From: Xylophilus sp. GOD-11R
Lineage (GTDB): Bacteria; Pseudomonadota; Gammaproteobacteria; Burkholderiales; Burkholderiaceae_C
NCBI RefSeq assembly: GCF_033546935.1
Contig: NZ_CP137854.1
Coordinates: 1,550,001-1,614,000, forward strand
Length of the DNA: 64,000 bases
Direction: 5' to 3'
This document shows positions 30,543 through 38,599 of this stretch, one piece after another. The notes under the pieces are model-generated. The model had not been told where the DNA came from. It searched no databases and saw only the letters and a list, made by a program, of their open reading frames with translations. Both the position numbers and the translations under genes were made by a program. How positions within the stretch are numbered: the first letter of the stretch is position 1; every line of letters begins with the position of its first letter.

Positions 30543-31505
30543 TCAGGCGATGGCCGAGGCGTCCATGCCTTCGGCCACGGCGCGCACATTGCGTGCGGCG
30601 GCCAGGCCCATGTTCACGTAGGCGTCGCTGGTGACGCCGCCGATGTGCGGGCTGAGGATGAAGCCGGGCTCGCCCTTGAAGACCTGGTCCGGCGCGATCG
30701 GCTCGACGGCGAAGCTGTCGAGGCCGGCCGCGCGGACCTGGCCGGAGCGCACCGCCGCCAGCAGCGCGGGCTCGTCGATCAGGCCGCCGCGTGCGGTGTT
30801 GACCACGATCACGCCGGGCTTGCACAGCGCCAGGGTGCGGGCGTCGAGCAGGCCGCGGTTGTCGTCGGTCAGCGGGCAGTGCAGCGAGATGACGTCGGCC
30901 TCGCGCCAGAGCGTGTCGAGGTCGACCGTGCGGATGTAGCCGGGCAGGTCGGTGGCGTAGGGGTCGAAGCCGATCACCTTCATGTCCAGCGCATCGGCCA
31001 TGCGGGCGAATCGCCGGCCGATGGCGCCCAGGCCCACCAGGCCGACGGTGCGGCCGCCGAGCTCCAGGCTCTTGTGGGTCGATTTGTCCCAGTGGCCGGC
31101 ATGCATGCGCGCGTCGAGCTGCGGCACCGACTTGGCGCAGGCCAGCATCAGGGCCAGGGCCTGCTCGGCGACCGCCGCCGCGTTGGCGCCGACGGCGGCG
31201 CGCACCGCGATGCCGCGCGCTGCGGCGGCGGCTTTGTCGATGGTGTCGGTGCCGCTGCCGTGCTTGGAGATGACCTTGAGCGAGGGCGCGGCGTCCATGG
31301 CGGCGGCGTTGACACCGCTGTAGCGCACGATGACGGCGGTGGGATCGTGGCGCCGGCAGAGTTCGACAATGTCGTCGTACGACGGCGTCTTGCCGGCATA
31401 GACCATGTCGTAGTCACGCAGCACGTCGAGCGCCTGTGGTGCCAGGTCGGCGCCGGTGACCAGCACCACCGGCTTTTTGATCGCGGCCGAGGGCAGGGCG
31501 CTCAC
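30543..31505 (-). CDS. D-2-hydroxyacid dehydrogenase (NAD-dependent), second copy
   Basis: The 320-residue enzyme has the same family features as its relative downstream: GLVGLGAIGRRFARM for NAD, NTARGGLIDEPALL with the arginine, FAVEPIAPD with the glutamate and LSPHIGGVTSDA with the histidine. The start is a GTG at 31505 that overlaps the RraA stop (GTGA), which settles the start and shows coupling with the RraA gene. Pairing with an aldolase-type RraA suggests that the two handle the same 2-oxo/2-hydroxy acid branch. Confidence 0.9.
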   Translation of the reverse strand: MSALPSAAIKKPVVLVTGADLAPQALDVLRDYDMVYAGKTPSYDDIVELCRRHDPTAVIVRYSGVNAAAMDAAPSLKVISKHGSGTDTIDKAAAAARGIAVRAAVGANAAAVAEQALALMLACAKSVPQLDARMHAGHWDKSTHKSLELGGRTVGLVGLGAIGRRFARMADALDMKVIGFDPYATDLPGYIRTVDLDTLWREADVISLHCPLTDDNRGLLDARTLALCKPGVIVVNTARGGLIDEPALLAAVRSGQVRAAGLDSFAVEPIAPDQVFKGEPGFILSPHIGGVTSDAYVNMGLAAARNVRAVAEGMDASAIA

Positions 31506-32188
31506 AGCGATTCCCCTTCCTTGAGCACACCGGCCGCGCGCAGGGCGGCGGGCAGCCATTTGGAGGCGGTGTCGCCGCGGGCGATGGCTTCGAGCCGCGA
31601 GGCTTCGTCGGCCACCTTCTTCACGGCCAGATCGAGCATGGCGGGCGCCTTCTCGCGCTCGATCACCACCACGCCGTCGGCATCGCCCACGATCAGGTCG
31701 CCCGGATGCACCGTGGTGCCGCCGGCGGAAATGGGATGGTTGATGCGGCCGGGTACGTACTTGGTGGGGCCTGCCGGGTTGAAGCCGGCGCTGAAGACCG
31801 GAAAGCCCAGGTCGAGCAGTTCGAGGCGGTCACGGATCGCGCCGTCGACCACCACACCGGCCAGGCCGAGCTTCTTGCAGGCGCTGAGCATCAGCGTGCC
31901 CATGAGCGCGGCGGTCTGGTCGCCCTTGCCGTCGATCACCAGCACGTCGCCCGGCCTGGCCAGCGCGATGGCGGCGTGGATCATGAGGTTGTCGCCTGGG
32001 CGGACCTCGACGGTGAAGGCCGGGCCGGCCACGACCATGCGCGGCTCGACCGGCGCCACGCGGGCATGCAGGGTGCCGCGGCGCCCGGCCACGTCGGCCA
32101 GGATGGCGGCCTGGAAGGTCTTGGCCCTGGCGACGACCTCGGGTGCGACGCGGGGGAATTCACGGACGATTTCGGGGAGCTGGCTCAT
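31502..32188 (-). CDS. RraA family protein (HMG/oxaloacetate aldolase-decarboxylase-like)
   Basis: This 228-residue protein belongs to the RraA/HMG aldolase superfamily. The phosphate/substrate loop reads VIDGKGDQTAALMGTLM, followed by GLAGVVVDGAIRDRLELLDL, where the Arg and Asp are the catalytic RD pair of the enzymatic branch, and GGTTVHPGDLIVGDADGVVV near the end. Enzymatic members cleave 4-hydroxy-4-methyl-2-oxoglutarate or decarboxylate oxaloacetate and need a divalent metal. In a catabolic operon the aldolase role is more likely than RNase E inhibition. The start at 32188 (MSQLPEIV) has an upstream GGAG-type site. Confidence 0.88.
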   Translation of the reverse strand: MSQLPEIVREFPRVAPEVVARAKTFQAAILADVAGRRGTLHARVAPVEPRMVVAGPAFTVEVRPGDNLMIHAAIALARPGDVLVIDGKGDQTAALMGTLMLSACKKLGLAGVVVDGAIRDRLELLDLGFPVFSAGFNPAGPTKYVPGRINHPISAGGTTVHPGDLIVGDADGVVVIEREKAPAMLDLAVKKVADEASRLEAIARGDTASKWLPAALRAAGVLKEGESL

Positions 32189-32218
32189 GGGATTCCTGGA
32201 GAAGAGGTAGTTCAAAAA

Positions 32219-32351
32219 GAGGGCGGGGTGCGGAGGCCGCGCGAAGCGCCGGCCGACTGCCTCAGCAGGCAATGCGGCGAGGCTCCGCCGAGCAGCAAGC
32301 CGCCCCCTGAAAGGGGGTAGGCGAAGACACGAAGTGCGTAGCCTGGGGGTT
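32219..32351. repeat. Intergenic hairpin-rich element resembling Comamonadaceae dispersed repeats
   Basis: Between the third Bug gene and the RraA gene lies non-coding sequence made of successive short dyads: TGCCTCAGCAGGCA, CGGCGAGGCTCCGCCG, and CCCCCTGAAAGGGGG followed by GGCGAAGACACGAAGTGCGT. I recognise this style of element from intergenic regions of Variovorax-like genomes. Only one copy is present in the window, so its repetitive nature is not shown here. It sits inside an otherwise tight operon and could attenuate or process the message. Confidence 0.55.
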
Positions 32352-32358
32352 AGTCAAG

Positions 32359-33354
32359 TTAGTCAATCGTCGCGCCGGAGTCCTTGACGATCTTTCCCCA
32401 GCGCGGAATCTCGGACTTGAGCAACGCGGCGAAGGTCTCCACGCTGCCGCCCATCACGTCGCCGCCGTCGGACTTGAGCTTGGCGGCCACCTCGGGCACC
32501 TGCATCGCCTTGTTGATCTCGGTGTTCAGCGTCTTGACGATGGCCGCGGGCGTGCCGGCCGGCGCCAGGATGCCGAACCAGGTCACCGCCTCGAAACCCT
32601 TGTAGCCGGACTCGGCCATGGTGGGCGTGTCGGGCAGCTGTTCGGAGCGCTTGGCCGAGGTCACCACCAGGGCACGCACCTTCTGGTTGCGCACCTGGCC
32701 GATGAGCGTGGGCACCGAGGAGGCGTACAGGTCGATCTGGCCGCTCATCAGGTCGGTCAGGGCCTGGGCCGCGCCCTTATAGGGCACGTGCTGCAGCTCG
32801 ATGCCGGCGGTGTTTTCGGCCTGTTCGCCGGCCAGGTGCGCCACCGTGCCGTTGCCGGGGTAGCCCAGCGTGAGGGTCTTGGGTTTGCCCTTGGCGGCGG
32901 CCACGACTTCGGCGAAGGTCTTGAAGCGGGAGTTCTCCGGCACCGCCACCACGATCGGCGAATTGGCCACCAGCACCACCGGCGTCAGGTCCTTGAGCGG
33001 GTCGTAGGGCAGCTTGGTGTAGAGCGTCGGGTTGATCGCCAGGTTGCTGGTCTGGCCCATCACCAGGGTGTAGCCGTCGGCCGGCGACTTGGCCACCTGG
33101 TCCACGCCGAGGTTGCCGCCGGCGCCGGGACGGTTGTCGATGACGATCGTCCACTTCAGCGTCTCGGTGAGCTTCTGCGCGACCGTACGGGCGATCAGGT
33201 CGGTGCCGCCGCCGGGCGGAAACGGTACGACCAGGCGGATCGGCTTGCTGGGATAGGCCGGTTGCGCGGCGAGCGGGCCAGCGACCGAAAGGGCGGCGAG
33301 CGCGAGGGCGGCGGCGAGGGTCGAGCGGCGGCGCGCGGCGGTTGTCTGGTTCAT
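32359..33354 (-). CDS. Bug family periplasmic receptor, third copy
   Basis: A 331-residue receptor with a signal peptide ending LAA before QPAYPSKPIRLVVPFPPGG, then VIDNRPGAGGNLGVDQVAK, LGYPGNGTVAHLAGEQ and VPYKGAAQALTDLMSGQID. It is the first gene of the minus-strand operon, directly facing the IclR gene across 113 bases, so it is the likeliest of the three to bind the inducing substrate. A 170-base gap containing the hairpin-rich element separates it from the RraA gene. Confidence 0.92.
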   Translation of the reverse strand: MNQTTAARRRSTLAAALALAALSVAGPLAAQPAYPSKPIRLVVPFPPGGGTDLIARTVAQKLTETLKWTIVIDNRPGAGGNLGVDQVAKSPADGYTLVMGQTSNLAINPTLYTKLPYDPLKDLTPVVLVANSPIVVAVPENSRFKTFAEVVAAAKGKPKTLTLGYPGNGTVAHLAGEQAENTAGIELQHVPYKGAAQALTDLMSGQIDLYASSVPTLIGQVRNQKVRALVVTSAKRSEQLPDTPTMAESGYKGFEAVTWFGILAPAGTPAAIVKTLNTEINKAMQVPEVAAKLKSDGGDVMGGSVETFAALLKSEIPRWGKIVKDSGATID

Positions 33355-33441
33355 GCTGTCTTGTCTCCGGATGGGTGCACGACCGTCGTGGCGCGGCCGT
33401 GGAACGGACTGTAGGGACGCGTTTCAATCCATACAATATCG

Positions 33442-33456
33442 TTTCGACAGACGAAA
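33442..33456. promoter_or_regulatory. Candidate IclR operator, TTTCG-N5-CGAAA
   Basis: An inverted repeat TTTCG ACAGA CGAAA lies 11 bases before the iclR-type ATG and next to a TACAAT -10-like hexamer (33432-33437). TTTCG...CGAAA is the usual half-site pattern of IclR regulators. Its place between the divergent regulator and the Bug operon fits autoregulation and control of the operon. This is inferred from symmetry only. Confidence 0.55.
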
Positions 33457-33467
33457 TCAGGGCCGAT

Positions 33468-34262
33468 ATGCGAAACACCGCCAAGGGCAAACCCGAGGTC
33501 TCCCCAGCCAAGAAATCCGAGGCTCGCGCAGACGAGCCGAGCACCGGCAGCGTGGTCGCGGTGAGCCGTGCGATGGAGTTGCTGGAAGCCTTTGCGCTTG
33601 GCGAGCCGCAGCTCAGCCTGGCCGAACTCGCGCGCCGCTGCGGCATGCACAAGACGACCGTGCTGCGCATCGCACGCACGCTGGCGATGCACCGCTACAT
33701 GGTCCAGCGCGACGACGGGCAGTGGCGGCTGGGGCCGGCGGCCGGCTGGCTGGGGGCGCGTTACCAGTCGGGCTTCGACATGCAGAACGTGATCGAACCG
33801 ATGCTGCGCGACCTCACCCGGCTCACCGGCGAAAGCGCTGCGTTCTATGTGCGCGAGGGCAATTTCCGCACCTGCCTCGTGCGGGTGGAAGGGCCGCATC
33901 CGCTGCGCCACCATGCCCGCATGGGAGAAGCGCTGCCGCTCGACCGGGGCTCGCCGGGGCGGGTCATCCTGGCCTTTTCGGGCGAGCCGGGGAAGATCTA
34001 CGAAGCCATCCGGGCGCGTGGTTTCCACCTGTCGATCGGCGAGCGGGAGAAAGGCGTGGCGACGGTGTCGGCACCGGTGTTCGGACTCAACTGGAAGCTG
34101 CTTGGATCGGTATGCATCTCCGGGCCGGCATCGCGGCTGTCGGAGGCGCAGTTGCAGGCGATGGCGCAGGACGTGATGGGGTCGGCCAACCAGCTTTCGT
34201 ACAGCCTGGCCGGGGCGACTTCATCGGCCACGCCGGCGGTGGTGAGCACCTGGCATCCCTGA
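33468..34262 (+). CDS. IclR family transcriptional regulator
   Basis: From MRNTAKGKPE the protein has 264 residues: a basic N-terminal tail, a winged helix (AVSRAMELLEAFALGEPQLS, LAELARRCGMHKTTVLRIA) and an IclR effector domain including MGEALPLDRGSPGRVILAF and VSAPVFGLNWKLLGSVCISG. The Cys in FRTCLVRVEG and the glycine-rich turn are typical of the ligand pocket. It is divergent from the Bug/RraA/dehydrogenase operon and is its likely regulator. A longer frame upstream is open, but the palindromic site and the -10-like sequence lie in it, so the ATG at 33468 is preferred. Confidence 0.9.
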   Translation: MRNTAKGKPEVSPAKKSEARADEPSTGSVVAVSRAMELLEAFALGEPQLSLAELARRCGMHKTTVLRIARTLAMHRYMVQRDDGQWRLGPAAGWLGARYQSGFDMQNVIEPMLRDLTRLTGESAAFYVREGNFRTCLVRVEGPHPLRHHARMGEALPLDRGSPGRVILAFSGEPGKIYEAIRARGFHLSIGEREKGVATVSAPVFGLNWKLLGSVCISGPASRLSEAQLQAMAQDVMGSANQLSYSLAGATSSATPAVVSTWHP

Positions 34263-34350
34263 GTCTGCGTGGGCCCGGCCGGGGCTGCGAGCGGATCGAT
34301 CTAACTTGCTGATACAGCCGTCGCGGCACCCGTCGATTAGGGTTTACCCC

Positions 34351-35226
34351 ATGAAGCGACGCGATTCTTTTTCCGCCCTGGCTCTGGTGGCCGGCACCAT
34401 CGGGGCCGATGCGGCGCCGGTCTTTTCCGGTGCCGACCGGGCCGGGAATCACGGGAGGGCGAGTCGGCTGGGCATCGGCGTCGGCCGGCCCCGCATCATC
34501 GTCTCGCTCACCGGTGCGGACCGCGCCGGCATGGTCGCCCAGGCGCGACGAATCGTCGGGCGGGCCGACGTCGACATCGTCGAGCTGCGCATGGACCACC
34601 TGGCAGCGCCCGGCGATGCCGATGCCCTGGCCGGCACCGTCGCGGCGGTGGCCGGGCTGATAGAGGACCGGCCGCTGCTGGCGACCTTTCGCAGCCGGCG
34701 CGAAGGCGGCGAGCGGCAGCTGTCGCCCCAGGGCTATGCCGCGCTGTACCGGGCGGTGCTGCCGACCGGGCTCGCGGCCGGCTTCGACCTGGAGCAGGCG
34801 ATGCTCGCCGACGATTCGGTGGCGGCGCTCATGGCGCAGGCGCAGGCGGCCGGCATCGCGGTGATCGTGTCGCATCACGATTTCGGCGGCACGCCGTCGG
34901 TCGACGAGATGCTGGCCACGCTGCGCCGCCAGCACGCCAGCGGCGCCGACATCTGCAAGATGGCGGTGATGCCGCACGACGCCGGCGACGTGTTGCGGCT
35001 GCTGGACGCGACCCGGCGGATGCGAACGCTTGAGCCGTCACGGCCGCTCATCACCATGGCCATGGGCGGCCTGGGCGCGGTGTCGCGCATGGCGGGCGAG
35101 GTGTTCGGCTCGGCCGCTTCCTTCGGTGCGCTGGGCGGTGGCTCGGCGCCGGGGCAGATCGAGGTGGCCGAACTGCGGGCGGGCATCGACACCCTGGCCG
35201 GCGCGCTGGGCGGGGGGCGGACATGA
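34351..35226 (+). CDS. aroD: Type I 3-dehydroquinate dehydratase with probable export signal
   Basis: The 291-residue enzyme has the full type I active site: ELRMDHL (substrate-binding Glu/Arg), the general base in VIVSHHDFGG, the Schiff-base lysine in DICKMAVMP, and ITMAMGGLGAVSR. Before the first barrel strand (RPRIIVSLTG, about residue 47) there are some 30 extra residues. These begin MKRRDSFSALALVAG and reach ADA-AP, a plausible Tat- or Sec-type signal. Periplasmic dehydroquinases (QuiB type) serve quinate/shikimate breakdown. The 4-base overlap with a 3-dehydroshikimate dehydratase-like gene supports catabolism rather than aromatic amino acid synthesis. Confidence 0.85.
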   Translation: MKRRDSFSALALVAGTIGADAAPVFSGADRAGNHGRASRLGIGVGRPRIIVSLTGADRAGMVAQARRIVGRADVDIVELRMDHLAAPGDADALAGTVAAVAGLIEDRPLLATFRSRREGGERQLSPQGYAALYRAVLPTGLAAGFDLEQAMLADDSVAALMAQAQAAGIAVIVSHHDFGGTPSVDEMLATLRRQHASGADICKMAVMPHDAGDVLRLLDATRRMRTLEPSRPLITMAMGGLGAVSRMAGEVFGSAASFGALGGGSAPGQIEVAELRAGIDTLAGALGGGRT

Positions 35227-36161
35227 GCCGCCGGCCATTCCTCGCGGCCATGGCGACGGCGGTGTCGCACGGTGCCGCGTGGGGCGCCGCGCCGGTGCAG
35301 GAACGTGGCGGGCTGGCGGCCAATCCATCGTTCGTCAACACGGTGCTGCTGGGTGGCGCGCCCGAGGAGAACCTGCGCGCGGCGCAGGGCGCGGGCTTCG
35401 ACGGGGTCGAGTTCTGGCGGCGCGAGGCGCAGGCCGTGCCCGGCGGCGCGGCGGCCGCGGGAGCGCTCGCGCGCCGCATCGGCATCGGCTTGACCGACTA
35501 CCAGGTGCTGTCGGATTTCGACGGCGCGCCCGGGCACAAACGCGCGGAAAAACGCGCCGAGGCGCTGGCCTTCCTGGACGACGCCGCGGCCATCGGCGCG
35601 CCCGCACTGGCGGTGCCGGCGTCCACCGATCCCGATTGCGATGCCGCGCGGGTCGGCGAAGACCTCGCCTGGCTGGTCGACCAGGCGCGCCGGCGCGGGC
35701 TGCGCATCTGCTACGAGGGCATGGCGTGGAGCACCGTCAATTCGACGCTGCAGGCCGCCTGGCGGGCGATCCGTGAACTGGATCCGGCCCACATCGGGCT
35801 GGTGGTCGACAGCTACCACCTCTTCGTGCGCGGCGGCACCGCGCAGGACGTGGCGGCGATACCGCCCGGGCGCATCGCCACGGTGCAGTTCTGCGACGTG
35901 GCCGGCCCCGTGGCGCCGCAGGACTATGGCCGGGTCGCCCGCAGCCGCCGGTTGTTGCCCGGCGACGGCGACCTGCCGCTGGCGAGCCTGGTCGAGGTGC
36001 TGGAGGGCATGGGCTACGCGGGCCCGGTCGGCCTGGAAATATTCAATGACGCCCTGCATGCGCAGGACCCGGCGGCAGTCGCGCAGCGCGCGATGCACGC
36101 GCTGCGGTCTTTGCTCGGCGCATCGGGAGGCGCGGCTGCGCCGGACGGCGATCCGCGCTGA
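35223..36161 (+). CDS. 3-dehydroshikimate dehydratase-like TIM barrel with Tat signal
   Basis: A 312-residue protein that starts with a consensus twin-arginine motif, SRRPFLAAMAT, and a short hydrophobic stretch ending WGAAP. The barrel belongs to the xylose isomerase-like (AP endonuclease 2) fold. The four metal ligands of 3-dehydroshikimate dehydratases can be placed: Glu165 in CYEGMAW, Asp196 in VVDSYHLF, Gln222 in VQFCDV and Glu272 in GLEIFND. VARSRRLLPGDGDLP resembles the substrate loop with its RLFPGEG-like wording. It would turn 3-dehydroshikimate into protocatechuate in the periplasm. A sugar-phosphate isomerase/epimerase label is the alternative; the dehydroquinase partner argues against it. 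Confidence 0.75.
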   Translation: MSRRPFLAAMATAVSHGAAWGAAPVQERGGLAANPSFVNTVLLGGAPEENLRAAQGAGFDGVEFWRREAQAVPGGAAAAGALARRIGIGLTDYQVLSDFDGAPGHKRAEKRAEALAFLDDAAAIGAPALAVPASTDPDCDAARVGEDLAWLVDQARRRGLRICYEGMAWSTVNSTLQAAWRAIRELDPAHIGLVVDSYHLFVRGGTAQDVAAIPPGRIATVQFCDVAGPVAPQDYGRVARSRRLLPGDGDLPLASLVEVLEGMGYAGPVGLEIFNDALHAQDPAAVAQRAMHALRSLLGASGGAAAPDGDPR

Positions 36162-36295
36162 CCTGCCACCGCCGCGATCCGACGGATTCGCGCGGGCGGT
36201 TCGCCCCGCATCGGCAGCCGCGCCAGGCCTTGGCCGGCAGGGATTGGCGGAGCCGAGAAAAGCCGTGCGACCGGTCGTTCGGTTGTTCGGTGAAC

Positions 36296-36904
36296 TCAGG
36301 CCTCGCCGCGCCGTGCCCGGGCACGGGCGAGGGCGGCTTCGACGGCCGAGCGCTTGCGGTCGGGTTCGGGGGCCGGTGCCGGCACGGCGGCGGGCTCGTC
36401 GCGGCGGGCACGGTGGATGCGGTACCGGGCCAGCGCCGCCTGGGCCTGTTCATGCGACCAGGCGTCCCAGCCGGTTCGTTCGCCGCTGGTGTTCTCCAGC
36501 GATATGCAGTCGACCGGGCAGACCGGAATGCACAGCTCGCAACCGGTGCAGTGGGCCTCGATGACCGTGTGCATGCGCTTGTTGGCGCCCAGGATGGCGT
36601 CGGTCGGGCAGGCGTCGAGGCAGAGCGTGCAGCCGATGCACCAGGCTTCGTCGACGACGGCGAGGGTGCGCGGCGATTCGGCGCCGCAGGCGGCGTCGAG
36701 CGGCGCGGCGGCCGTGCGCGCGATGACGGCCAGACGCACCACGCCTTCCTGCCCGCCCGGCGGGCAGCGGTTGACGGCGGCATCGTCGAACGCGATGGCG
36801 TGGGCGTAGGCCGCGCAGTCCGGATAGCCGCAGCGGGTGCACTGGGTCTGCGGCAGGGCAGCGTCGAGACGAGCCGCCAGCGCGGACCGGGCGGCGTCGG
36901 TCAT
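36296..36904 (-). CDS. RnfB-like iron-sulfur protein (electron transport complex B family)
   Basis: The 202-residue protein begins with the RnfB-type cluster region TQCTRCGYPDCAAYAHAI, then carries two 4Fe-4S ferredoxin motifs, CIGCTLCLDACP and CTGCELCIPVCP. It lacks the hydrophobic N-terminal anchor of true RnfB, and no other rnf genes are present, so it is a stand-alone soluble relative as seen in many Betaproteobacteria. It could pass electrons to a ferredoxin-linked enzyme. The C-terminal 50 residues are Arg/Ala-rich and charged. It lies 5 bases after the phaZ stop on the same strand. Confidence 0.85.
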   Translation of the reverse strand: MTDAARSALAARLDAALPQTQCTRCGYPDCAAYAHAIAFDDAAVNRCPPGGQEGVVRLAVIARTAAAPLDAACGAESPRTLAVVDEAWCIGCTLCLDACPTDAILGANKRMHTVIEAHCTGCELCIPVCPVDCISLENTSGERTGWDAWSHEQAQAALARYRIHRARRDEPAAVPAPAPEPDRKRSAVEAALARARARRGEA

Positions 36905-36909
36905 GGCTT

Positions 36910-38535
36910 TCAGGCGGAGGCGATGGAGGTGTCGACCGGCGCGGGCTTGCGGGCGCGGCTGGTCTTGGCGACGGGCTTGGCGGCCGGCTTTTCAGCGACT
37001 TTCGCGGCTGCCCTGGGCACGGTTTTCGCGACGGTCTTGGCCGTGGTCTTGGCGCTGGCTTTCCTGGCCGGCGCCGTTGCGGCCGATTTGGCCACGGCGC
37101 GCGCCGCCTTGGCCGGGGGGGCGGTCACGTGTTTGGCCTCGGCGGCCGCTTGGGGCTTGGCTTCTGACTTGGCCGCCGCAGCCGCCGGGCTCGGGGTGGT
37201 CGCGGCCGGTTCTTCCATCGTCGGCAGATGCGGCTGGACCGACACGGTCTGGATGGTCACGGCTTGCGGCTGGGGCTCGTACTTCAGGATGAAGTCGCGC
37301 ACGGCGGGGTAGGTGAGGTCGCGCCAGCGGCGGCCGCTGAAGATGCCGTAGTGGCCCGCGCCCTTCACCTCGACGTGCTTCTGCATCGAAGCGGGCACGC
37401 TGGTACAGAGCTCGTGTGCCGCTTCGGTCTGGCCGGAGCCGGAGATGTCGTCGAGCTCGCCCTCGACGGTAAGCACGGCGGTGGTGCGGATGTCCGCGGG
37501 CTTCACCCGTTCTTCGACGCCTTGCGGGTTGCGCACATCCCAGTTGCCGTTGACCAGGCAGAAGTCCTGGAAGACGACGCGGATGGTTTCGAGGTAGTAC
37601 TTCGCGTCCATGTCCAGGACCGCGTTGTATTCGTCGTAGAACTTGCGATGCGCTTCGGCACTGGCGTCGTCGCCTTTCATCAGGTTCTTGAAATAGTCGT
37701 AATGGCTGCTCAGGTGGCGGTCGGGGTTCATCGCCACGAAGCCGGTGTGCTGCAGGAAGCCCGGGTACACCATCCGGCCTTCACCCGGGAAGCCCGGCGG
37801 CACGCGGAAGATGACGTTGTTCTCGAACCATTCGTAGCTCTTGTTCATCGCCAGGTTGTTCACCGCCGTGGGCGACTTCTTGGCGTTGATCGGGCCGCCC
37901 ATCATGGTCATGCTCAGCGGCGTGGTCTCGCCACGCGAGGCCATGAGCGACACGGCGGCGAGCACCGGCACGGTGGGCTGGCAGACGCTGATGACGTGGC
38001 AGTTGCCGTAGATGCCCTGCAGGTGGCGGATGAAGTCCTGCACGTAGTTGACGTAGTCGTCGAGGTGGAAGTCGCCGTCGGTCAGGGGCACGGTGCGGGC
38101 GTTCTTCCAGTCGGTGACGTAGACCTTGTGGTCCTGCAGCATCGTCTTGACGGTGTCGCGCAGCAGGGTGGCGTAGTGGCCCGACAGCGGCGCGACGACG
38201 AGCACCGCCGGCTGCGCCTTGAGCTTGGCCAGCACTTCGGAGTCATCGGTGAAGCGCTTGAAACGGCGCAGTTCGCAGAAGGGCTTGTCGAGTTCGATGG
38301 CCTCGTGGATGACGACCTCGGTGTCGTCGACCATCACCGTCTGGATGCCGAAGGCCGGCTTTTCGTAGTCCTTGCCCAGGCGGTACATCAGGTCGTAGGT
38401 GGCGGCCAGCCGCTGCGCGCCGGGCAGCTGGTTCACAGGGTTAAGCGAATTCCCGAACATCTTGGAAGCGGCGTTCGCGAAGTCGGCGAAGGGCTCCATC
38501 AGCGCGCGTTGCGCTTCGTAGATCTGGTAAAGCAT
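36910..38535 (-). CDS. phaZ: Intracellular poly(3-hydroxybutyrate) depolymerase PhaZ with H1-like tail
   Basis: Residues 1-420 match the intracellular PhaZ family: MLYQIYEAQRALMEPFADFA at the start, the nucleophile Cys185 in VISVCQPTVPV (a Cys rather than Ser, as in Ralstonia PhaZ1), an Asp in GELDDISG (about 362-363) and His395 in GAGHYGIFSG. The enzyme releases hydroxybutyrate from PHB granules in the cytoplasm. Residues 421-541 are an unusual extension of Ala/Lys/Pro repeats (AKSEAKP, AKTTAKTVAKT, AKPVAKTSRARKP) like histone H1 or the PhaF/PhaM tail. This may bind DNA or the granule. The usual length is about 405-420. Confidence 0.92.
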   Translation of the reverse strand: MLYQIYEAQRALMEPFADFANAASKMFGNSLNPVNQLPGAQRLAATYDLMYRLGKDYEKPAFGIQTVMVDDTEVVIHEAIELDKPFCELRRFKRFTDDSEVLAKLKAQPAVLVVAPLSGHYATLLRDTVKTMLQDHKVYVTDWKNARTVPLTDGDFHLDDYVNYVQDFIRHLQGIYGNCHVISVCQPTVPVLAAVSLMASRGETTPLSMTMMGGPINAKKSPTAVNNLAMNKSYEWFENNVIFRVPPGFPGEGRMVYPGFLQHTGFVAMNPDRHLSSHYDYFKNLMKGDDASAEAHRKFYDEYNAVLDMDAKYYLETIRVVFQDFCLVNGNWDVRNPQGVEERVKPADIRTTAVLTVEGELDDISGSGQTEAAHELCTSVPASMQKHVEVKGAGHYGIFSGRRWRDLTYPAVRDFILKYEPQPQAVTIQTVSVQPHLPTMEEPAATTPSPAAAAAKSEAKPQAAAEAKHVTAPPAKAARAVAKSAATAPARKASAKTTAKTVAKTVPRAAAKVAEKPAAKPVAKTSRARKPAPVDTSIASA

Positions 38536-38599
38536 GGGCTTTGTCCGCTGTTTTGTTGCAGTGCAATATAGCAGGCGACTCGCGTCGGCACCATGAAAA

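Noticed and set aside
27539..32188. Reading LigI-like and RraA genes as proof of the protocatechuate 4,5-cleavage pathway
   Set aside because: No ring-cleaving dioxygenase, hydroxymuconate dehydrogenase or hydratase is in the window, and both families include members with other substrates.
36296..36904. Part of an Rnf complex operon
   Set aside because: No rnfA, C, D, G or E genes are adjacent and the membrane anchor of RnfB is missing.
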